Source of the DNA: Dromaius novaehollandiae
Lineage: Eukaryota; Chordata; Aves; Casuariiformes; Dromaiidae
Direction of reading: 5' to 3'
Assembly (NCBI RefSeq): GCF_036370855.1
Contig: NC_088113.1
Location: forward strand, 18,186,501-18,250,500
DNA length: 64,000 bases
The position numbers and the translations under genes were made by a program. The notes beneath the pieces are model-generated. The model did not search any database and was not told the origin of the DNA. It saw only the letters and a list, made by a program, of their open reading frames with translations. Of this stretch, positions 40,201 to 45,189 are shown one piece after another (within the stretch, counting starts at the first letter, position 1; each line of letters begins with the position of its first letter).

Positions 40201-43200
40201 CGGCCGTGTCGGGCACAACCCCCCGCTCGGCTTCGCCCCGCTCCTCCCGACTCAGGCTGCCGAGGGACCGCGACAAGCGGCTCCTGCTCATTTCGGGAGC
40301 GTTTCACGTGCGGCAGGACCCATTCTGCCTGCGGAGGGCTGGCGCGGCGGATCCGTCCCCCGAGCCGAGCGGGCCCCACCGCGGGCATCCCCCGGGTCGC
40401 GTGGCCGCGCGGATCCTGCCCCGAGCCCTCCCCGCCGTCCGGCCCTTGCAGCCCCGGGCGTTTCCCCTTCTTACCAGCCTCTTCTGCGGCTTGAGCGGCC
40501 GGTTGATGCCGTTCATCTTGTGGTAGAGCCCGCAGGCGTTGCACAGGTAGTGGCCGGTGCCGTCCTTCCTCCAGAGCGGCGTGGACATGGCGCCGCAGTT
40601 GACGCACTCCCTGCCGTCGCCGGGGAACTCCTCCAGGTACTCTGCGGGACGGAGCCGCGACGCCGCGGTCAGGAGCCGCCCGCCGCGCCGGGCCACCGCG
40701 GGGACCCCGACCCCGGAGCCCGCCGCCACCCTGCAAAGCGCATCCCACCCTGCGGAATTAAACCATTCGTCGTCCCCCCCCCGGCCTTCTAAAATTTTGC
40801 TTAAAGACACAAAAATGCCCCCGCCGAAAGACCGCCGAGGGCTGAGCGCGGGACGGCGGAGCCCACCCGGCGCGGGGGCTCCTGGAAAGCGCGCCGCTCT
40901 CCCTGCCCCGGCTGCAAAAATAAAACATCGCCGCGGTGTTATTGCAAGATGATAAGGGGGGGCGAGGGGGGGGACTTCCCTGATGGCAATCGCGGCGCGG
41001 TGCTGGCTGCCTGGCGGCGACGGCCAGGCTGGGGACGGGCTCCGGCGGGGCGCCGCGGCCGCGCATCAATCACCCCGCGGGGCGCGGGGGGGGCTGCCCC
41101 CCCCTTTACTCCCCTCCGCGGGGTTTTTCCACCGCCCCAAACTCCCCATCAGCGAGGCTTTTTCCGGCTTTTCTTTTTTTTTTGCCTGAAAACCCCCGGG
41201 GGAACCCGCGGAGCCGCCCGCGCCCGAGCAGCGCCTGCGGCTCGCCCCTGCCCTGAGCCCGGCTGCAGGCAAAGGGGCAGCCCGGAGCCAAGCCAGCAGC
41301 CCCGCGATCTGGAGCCTCGTCCCTTTGCCCCCTCCCCCTTTCCGTCTCTTTTTTTAAAATAACTTCCTCTGTCTGGAATGCTATTTTCTTCCTAAGAAAA
41401 ATACACTCTTTTTTTTTTTTGCATCTTCGAAAGTATTAAAAATGATCCAACGGAAAGAAAAAAAAAAGGAAAAGGGAAAAAGAAAAATAAAAAAGGAAAA
41501 AGAAAAGAGAAAAAAGGAACAAAGAAGTGAGAAAACAGAAAAAAAAGAAACGGAAAAAATCGCAGGATTTCACTAAATGAAAAAGCATAGTTTACGCTAC
41601 TTAAGAGCGGTTTACACTATTTAAGAGCAAAAATAAACTGCGGGGACGAGGGAGCTCGGCGTCCCAGGCACCAAAGCCTCAAATAAAGGTGAAAGCAGTA
41701 TTTCCGCGCCGTCTCCCCGGCGGAGCAGCGCGTTTCCCCGGCGGGGCTCGGCTCTGCACAACGAATTTCGGGCCGCGGCAGCCCCGACGGGGCCCGGTTG
41801 AAGCCGCCCGGCCCCACGGAGCCGGAGGGGGGGGAACGGCTTTTCCAGGGCACCGGGAAAGTCCGGGAGCCGCCGCCCGGCACCTCCCGCGGGGCAGCGC
41901 GGCCGCGGCCGGCGCTCGCTGGGGAGGGGGCCGCTTCCCTGCTTTACTTTGTTCTTAGGCTTAAAGATAAGATAATTCGGGTCACCGCAGTAAAGATGAT
42001 AACGCGGCCGAGATCTTGAAGTGGCTTTTAAAGGACTTTTCAAGCCACCACCGGCGCGGGAGGGCGGAATAGCCCGGGGTTATAAACCGTGCGCGCGGAG
42101 TTCTTTTAAATCAAGATCCGAGCAAACAAAGTTTGCTCGGGACTTGATTTAAAGGGACTCTCCGGTGTGGATGGAAACGAATTGAAGTGGGTTTTATTGT
42201 TCAACGCCTGACTGCGTTTCACTGTCTCTGCAAAGGCCGCAGACTGATGCAGCTGGGGACCTGTTTGGGCGAAGGCGAATTAGGAGACCGAGAGTCTGTT
42301 CAAATATAAACTAATTTACCACAATAAATTACTTAAAAGGGAGGGAGCTATAAATCTGCCCTGCTAATTTAAACACAAGGGTAAGTATTGAAGCACAGGC
42401 ACAAAGTCGATATTGTGGGAAGGAGATATCACCGGGGGGAAGGGGTTGAACAGCCTCCGCTCCCCTGTCCTCCGCGGGAATTGCTCGCTTTGAAACGTGT
42501 TCTTTGCCCTCCGTGTAACACACACACACACACCCCCACACACCCGCCTGTGCCCGGCACGGCAGTGTCGGACCATCTTTTCCTCCCTTGATAAAAACTT
42601 TTCCCTCCCTCCCCTTGTTTCTGGACCTGTCCCGGGGATGGAAACGGGGCAGAAACGCGCTGCTCCCCGCAGGATCGGGCCACCAAAAAGCCGGGGGGGG
42701 GGGGGTTATTGCGGCTGCCACTGCGGGCCGACAGCGGCGTTTCCACCGCCCTGCCCCTGCTCCCCCTCCCAGCCTCGCCAGCACCCCCAGCCCCGGGGGC
42801 AGCCCAGCCCCGACGCCGCGGCGAGGGGCGGCGGCGACCTACCGAAGGTGGATCTGCGGCCGGGCAAGGCCGCCTGCCTCGTCTGCAGGCTGTGCAGCAC
42901 GCTGCTCTCGAAGTGTCCGGCCGTCCAGGAAGGAGGTATCTCGGGGGTCACGTAGGCGGGGTAGGGGCTGGAGTAGGATCCGTTGACCGAGCGCACCAAG
43001 GCGTTGCCGTACTGCTCCCGGCCCCCGCCGCCCAGCAGCAGGGGCCCCTGGTAGGCGCCGTCGCGGCCCGGGGGGCTGCCGCCCGGGGGGCTGTGCGGGT
43101 AGGAGAAGCCCGACGGCGGGTGGGGGCTGCCGGCGTTGAAGGCGGCGGGCTCGCCGCCGCCCTGCGCCCAGCCCGCGGGGCTGCCCAGGGGGCCCTGGGG

Positions 43201-43362
43201 CGGCTCGCAGCCCTGCAGGTAGGGCAGCGGCTGCAGCACGGACGGCACCCGCGTGGTGGGCACGTAGACGGGCGAGGCGGCCGACGAGTGCAGGAAGCTG
43301 CCGGAGTCGTGGGAATACGCCGGCTGGCCATGGTTGGGGGCGAGGGCCAGGCCCTGATACAT
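31081..43362 (-). CDS. GATA5: GATA5 transcription factor, six coding exons (spliced, 393 aa)
   Basis: Joined coding segments, in transcript order: 43362-42843, 40641-40475, 34500-34375, 33552-33465, 33056-32932, 31236-31081. They total 1182 nt, giving 393 aa and a TAG stop, close to the roughly 390-400 aa usual for GATA5. The protein starts MYQGLALAP; an N-terminal GATA activation region (1-173) is rich in Tyr, Pro, Ser and Gly. Finger 1 is C186-x2-C189-x17-C207-x2-C210 and finger 2 is C239-x2-C242-x17-C260-x2-C263. A basic RKRKPK stretch (286-291) is the likely nuclear signal. The tail has [11 protein letters not shown] and ends [11 protein letters not shown], the GATA5 signature that separates it from GATA4; GATA6 shares only the last residues. 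Known role: nuclear factor binding WGATAR in cardiac, endocardial and gut gene control. The start has A at -3. One linker residue after finger 1 appears to be missing compared with most relatives. Confidence 0.97.
31237..32931. other. GATA5 intron 6
   Basis: 1695 nt, phase 0. Ordinary mixed-composition sequence; no coding exon or repeat recognised. Confidence 0.75.
32932..33056 (-). CDS. GATA5: GATA5 coding exon 6 (Ser/Thr-rich region, residues 301-342)
   Basis: The acceptor is atcttccag|GG and the donor CTCCCAG|gtgagc; 125 nt restore phase 0. It encodes a Ser/Thr-rich linker including [20 protein letters not shown] and ending QTLVSVSQ. No domain is recognised. The LKSEP in the middle fits a sumoylation-type consensus (psi-K-x-E); that is a motif match only. 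Confidence 0.93.
33057..33464. other. GATA5 intron 5 with GAG-rich tract
   Basis: 408 nt, phase 1. It contains a purine tract (33227-33263) of mostly GAG/GGA triplets on the plus strand, so CTC-rich in the transcript. No other feature seen. Confidence 0.8.
33227..33263. repeat. (GAG)n-like purine tract
   Basis: About 37 bp of GAG/GGA triplets with two AAG interruptions, inside GATA5 intron 5. Confidence 0.85.
33465..33552 (-). CDS. GATA5: GATA5 coding exon 5 (basic tail and nuclear signal, residues 272-300)
   Basis: The acceptor is ggatgtcaag|GTA and the donor ACAG|gtaaag; 88 nt, phase 0 in and 1 out. It encodes [21 protein letters not shown]... , the basic arm C-terminal to the second finger that completes the DNA-binding domain and carries the RKRKPK nuclear localisation stretch. 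The pyrimidine tract before the acceptor is weak, but the encoded sequence is family-diagnostic, so the boundary is secure. Confidence 0.95.
33553..34374. other. GATA5 intron 4
   Basis: 822 nt, phase 0, between the C-finger exon and the basic-tail exon. Nothing else recognised. Confidence 0.8.
34375..34500 (-). CDS. GATA5: GATA5 coding exon 4 (C-terminal zinc finger, residues 230-271)
   Basis: The acceptor is ttttgcag|TCC and the donor CACGGG|gtgagg, both phase 0; 126 nt encode 42 residues. It holds the second, DNA-binding finger ([20 protein letters not shown] followed by [13 protein letters not shown]) with all four zinc-binding cysteines. In GATA factors this finger makes the main contact with the WGATAR site. 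The sequence is intact and close to the mammalian GATA5 finger. Confidence 0.97.
34501..40474. other. GATA5 intron 3 (about 6 kb)
   Basis: The largest intron, separating the two zinc-finger exons. It is AT-rich at 34600-35900, then has CpG-rich patches at about 35930-36500, 38370-38520, 38840-39060 and 39860-40474. The last patch is continuous with the island over exon 3. No coding exon or repeat family was recognised. A transcript starting here and splicing to exon 4 would meet its first in-frame AUG (M267) after the last zinc cysteine, so an intron 3 promoter would need its own coding exon. Confidence 0.6.
40475..40641 (-). CDS. GATA5: GATA5 coding exon 3 (N-terminal zinc finger, residues 174-229)
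   Basis: The acceptor is gtcccgcag|AG and the donor CTG|gtaaga, with phase 1 in and phase 0 out. It encodes [16 protein letters not shown], then the finger with [15 protein letters not shown] and the post-finger linker [16 protein letters not shown]. Lys at position 199, where GATA4, GATA6 and mammalian GATA5 have Arg, is as I recall usual in non-mammalian GATA5. In the linker the common PL-[IV]-[KR]-PQ is PL-K-PQ, one residue short. In-frame Met codons M192 and M216 lie here; M216 would start a one-finger protein. Confidence 0.96.
40642..41939. other. GATA5 intron 2, downstream part (CpG-rich, then purine tract)
   Basis: CpG-dense from the exon 3 boundary to about 41330, with a GATAAG site at 40951-40956. 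A purine-rich tract follows (41453-41557). A second CpG-rich stretch lies at about 41700-41930. No coding exon was recognised; a non-coding alternative first exon could be present but cannot be placed. Confidence 0.5.
41453..41557. repeat. A/G-rich (polypurine) tract in GATA5 intron 2
   Basis: About 105 bp almost entirely A and G on the plus strand, with repeats of GGAAAAAGAAAA type. On the sense strand of GATA5 it is a long polypyrimidine tract. Confidence 0.85.
41940..42260. promoter_or_regulatory. Candidate intron 2 enhancer of GATA5
   Basis: AGATAAGATAA (41965-41975) and GATGATAA (41995-42002) give three GATA cores within 40 bp. An ACTTTGTTC SOX-type site lies at about 41946-41954. The central palindrome carries GCAAACA (forkhead) overlapping AACAAAG (SOX), and TTGATTTAAAG lies nearby. 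This fits a FOXA/SOX17/GATA endoderm-type module by inference; no functional data. Confidence 0.35.
42098..42160. repeat. Near-perfect inverted repeat: 30-nt arms, 3-nt loop
   Basis: The left arm is 42098-42127, the loop AAA 42128-42130 and the right arm 42131-42160. As plus-strand RNA, 26 Watson-Crick pairs and 3 U.G pairs form, with one A.A mismatch (42116/42142). On the minus (GATA5 sense) strand the three wobbles become A.C mismatches. The inner arms are CCGAGCAAAC and GTTTGCTCGG; the outer arms contain TTTAAATCAAG and its complement. It lies in GATA5 intron 2. Confidence 0.97.
42161..42842. other. GATA5 intron 2, upstream third
   Basis: Mostly single-copy sequence with a short CA-rich stretch (42519-42545) and a G13 run (42693-42705). 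An isolated plus-strand donor-like GGTAAGTATT sits at 42380. No coding exon was recognised. Confidence 0.6.
42843..43362 (-). CDS. GATA5: GATA5 coding exon 2 (N-terminal activation region, residues 1-173)
   Basis: This exon carries the initiator ATG (43362-43360) and 173 codons plus the first base of codon 174. It ends at the donor TTCG|gtaggt (last exon base 42843). The exon begins upstream at 43472 after the acceptor tctgcccgcag, so 43363-43472 is 5' UTR. The encoded region has the GATA-type N-terminal motifs [19 protein letters not shown] and [10 protein letters not shown], and ends LPGRRSTF. Base composition is extremely GC-rich, which leaves long spurious open frames on the opposite strand. 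Confidence 0.96.
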
Positions 43363-43472
43363 GGTCCGTCCGCGGCGGCGGCGGCGGCGGCGGCTCAGCG
43401 CCCGGCGGGGAGGGCGGCGCGGCGCCCCGCCAGCTGCGCCCAGATGTGGCCGCGGGGCTCACTCGGCGGCGC
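43363..43472 (-). other. GATA5: GATA5 5' UTR part of exon 2
   Basis: This is 110 nt between the acceptor and the initiator ATG. It ends in a (CCG)7 run (plus-strand CGG, 43373-43394) 10 nt before the start codon. An upstream reading frame from exon 1 would stop here at 43397-43395. High GC and the triplet run predict strong secondary structure next to the initiation codon. Confidence 0.85.
43373..43394. repeat. (CGG)7 run in GATA5 5' UTR
   Basis: Seven CGG units on the plus strand (CCG in the mRNA), ending 10 nt before the initiator ATG. Confidence 0.9.
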
Positions 43473-44099
43473 CTGCGGGCAGAGCGGCGGCCGTGAGCGC
43501 CGCGACGGCGGGCCCGCACCTGCCCGGCGGCGGCTGCGGCCTCGGCCGCCCGCGGTCCAGCCCCCCCGCTCCCTCCCCGCCGCCCAACCGCCGCGCCTCT
43601 GCTCCGAGCGGAATTTTTACCCCCCCTTTAAACTTCCCTCCGACCCGATCGATCTCAAGCGGAGGGGAGTAAAACGCGGCGGTGGCCGAGCCGCGGCGAG
43701 AAATAATCTCGCTGGAGACGGGGAGAAGCGCCCACCTGGGGCACCGATCGCTCCGGCCCGGAGCCGCTTTGGCATTTCCAGGAGCAGAAAAGAAAAAAGA
43801 AATCAAAAATATTTTCCTTCCCTTCGTTTTTTTTGTTTATGTTTTTTTTCCCCGAGGGCCTGGAGCGCGCCCGTGGGCCTGGCGCGGCGGGAGGGCAGCG
43901 GGCCGCGGCGCAGCGGGGCTCGGCCCCGGCCCCGGCCCGCCACCGCTGCTGCTTTCGGGGGAAGTAGCCAAACGGCGCAAACGCGGCCTCCCCGTGCGGC
44001 CGGATCCCCCGCCGTTAAAAGGGGAGCTGAAGCTGGGCAGCGCGGAACCCCCCCGCCCCGACCCCCGTTTCTCCGGGGCTTTTGCAGGCCGGGACTCAC

Positions 44100-44180
44100 C
44101 TCGCAGCGGGCCAGGAGCGGAGCCGGGCATGGCCGGGTGGGCATGAAGCTGCGTTCAGACCATCCAGGGAAATTCCAGGA
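44100..44180 (-). other. GATA5: GATA5 non-coding first exon (5' end approximate)
   Basis: A consensus donor GCGAG|gtgagt puts the exon's 3' end at 44100. Intron 1 (43473-44099, 627 nt) ends at tctgcccgcag before the exon carrying the start codon. GATA4, GATA5 and GATA6 genes typically have an untranslated first exon in this position. The transcription start cannot be read from sequence; the figure given is a guess based on an AT-rich TTTTTTAATT element near 44190-44200. The exon contains two upstream ATGs (44144-44142 and 44130-44128). Confidence 0.6.
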
Positions 44181-44357
44181 AAAAAAAAAAGAATTAAAAA
44201 AAGAATAAAGAAAGTTTACCGGGGAGGGGGGGTGGCAAAGAAAAGAGCCCCGAGGCAGAGCGGGGCCGCTGCCGCCCTCCCCCGGGCCCTCCCCTCGCCG
44301 TCTCCCGTGGGGCGGCCGCGCCGCGGGTGCGTCCGCGGCTGCTCGCGGCGGGGAAGT

Positions 44358-44381
44358 GGCGGCGGCGGCGGCGGCGGCGGC
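44358..44381. repeat. (GGC)8 microsatellite in promoter
   Basis: Eight perfect GGC triplets about 260 nt upstream of the exon 1 donor. Confidence 0.9.
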
Positions 44382-44412
44382 TCTTTACGGCGGGCCCCGG
44401 TGCGGCCCGGCC

Positions 44413-44418
44413 CACGTG
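44413..44418. promoter_or_regulatory. E-box CACGTG in GATA5 promoter
   Basis: CACGTG within GTCACGTGGG (minus strand), a full USF/TFE-type motif, about 300 nt upstream of the exon 1 donor. Motif match only. Confidence 0.4.
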
Positions 44419-44479
44419 ACGGCCGGCGGGGTAGCCCCGGTCCCGGCGAGGATTGGGTGCCTCCCGCCCGGGGGGACGG

Positions 44480-44485
44480 GATAAG
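44480..44485 (+). promoter_or_regulatory. GATA site in GATA5 promoter
   Basis: GGGATAAGCC lies about 380 nt upstream of the exon 1 donor. GATA factor genes are often auto- or cross-regulated, so this is a candidate autoregulatory site by inference. Confidence 0.35.
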
Positions 44486-44832
44486 CCCCGCCGGCTCCGC
44501 TCCCGGCGGGGGGGACCCGCCCGCCCGCTCGCCCCCGGCGCGGGGCCGCGGAGCGGGGGGCAGGATGCGGCCCCGGAGGGCGACCCGCACTGCCCCGGCC
44601 CCCCCGGGCTGAGCCCCCCCCCGCGCAGGGACGGAGGTGTCTGCCCGCCCCCGCGGGGCCCGGCTGCCTCCCCCCCCGCCGCCGGGGCCAGCCTGGCGCC
44701 CCCCGCCCCTCCCCGCGGGCCCCGGCCGCCGGCGGAGCCTGCAACAAACCGAGAACTTCCCGACGGGGTTTCGGGCCGGGGCGGACGCGGCGGGCACCTT
44801 GCTGCTGCGGGCGGGCGCTCCTGCTCCTCCTC

Positions 44833-44853
44833 GCAATAAAAGCCATAATAAAG
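44833..44853 (+). promoter_or_regulatory. Paired CDX/HOX-like sites upstream of GATA5
   Basis: GCAATAAAAG (44833-44842) matches the CDX-type motif GYMATAAAR and is followed directly by CCATAATAAAG (44843-44853). It is an isolated 20-bp AT island inside DNA that is otherwise almost pure G+C. Confidence 0.3.
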
Positions 44854-45040
44854 AGGGACCGGGGGGGGGGTCTCCCCGGGGGGGCCGGAGCTCCCCAAAC
44901 GGCGAGTTTCCTCCGCGGCCCGAGGCCCGGCCGGCGCCGGGGAGACGCTGGCAGCCGGCGGCGGCGGGGCACGGCCGTGCCCGGGCAGCGGTGCCGCTGG
45001 GCCGGCGAGGCTCCGGCGGCACGCCGCCCCCTCGGGGGTG

Positions 45041-45184
45041 GCACATCGCCCCGTCGGGGGGGCACACCGTCCCGTCGGGGGTACACACCGTCCCGTCGAG
45101 GGGGCACACCGTCCCGCCGGGCAGCACACCGTCCCGTCGGGGGGGCACACCGTCCCGTCGGGGGGACACACCGTCCCGTCGGGG
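45041..45184. repeat. GC-rich minisatellite, about 7 x 21 bp
   Basis: Seven near-identical copies start near 45041, 45062, 45083, 45104, 45124, 45145 and 45165. The core is CACACCGTCCCGTCGGGG, with single-base changes such as CGTCGAGG in copy 3 and a 1-nt shorter copy 4. The period of 21 is a multiple of three, so frames on both strands read through it as repeats such as PPTGRCA. Confidence 0.95.
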
Positions 45185-45189
45185 CTCCC

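Noticed and set aside
42098-42160. Calling the intron 2 hairpin a microRNA gene
   Set aside because: The 3-nt loop and 30-bp stem leave no room for a standard animal precursor, and the mature arms are not recognised; kept as an inverted repeat.
42376-42390. Consensus splice donor GGTAAGTATT on the plus strand within GATA5 intron 2
   Set aside because: No plus-strand exon, acceptor or transcript could be supported; a single motif is not enough to call an antisense gene.
31081-43362. Assignment as GATA4 or GATA6
   Set aside because: The N-terminus resembles other cardiac GATA factors, but the [11 protein letters not shown] block and the [13 protein letters not shown] second finger are GATA5-type; GATA4 and GATA6 have LSCANC instead.
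42709-44208. 499-codon open frame on the plus strand, antisense to GATA5
   Set aside because: It overlaps the GATA5 start exon and promoter, consists of Arg/Pro/Gly/Ala-rich low-complexity sequence, and is explained by stop-poor GC-rich DNA.
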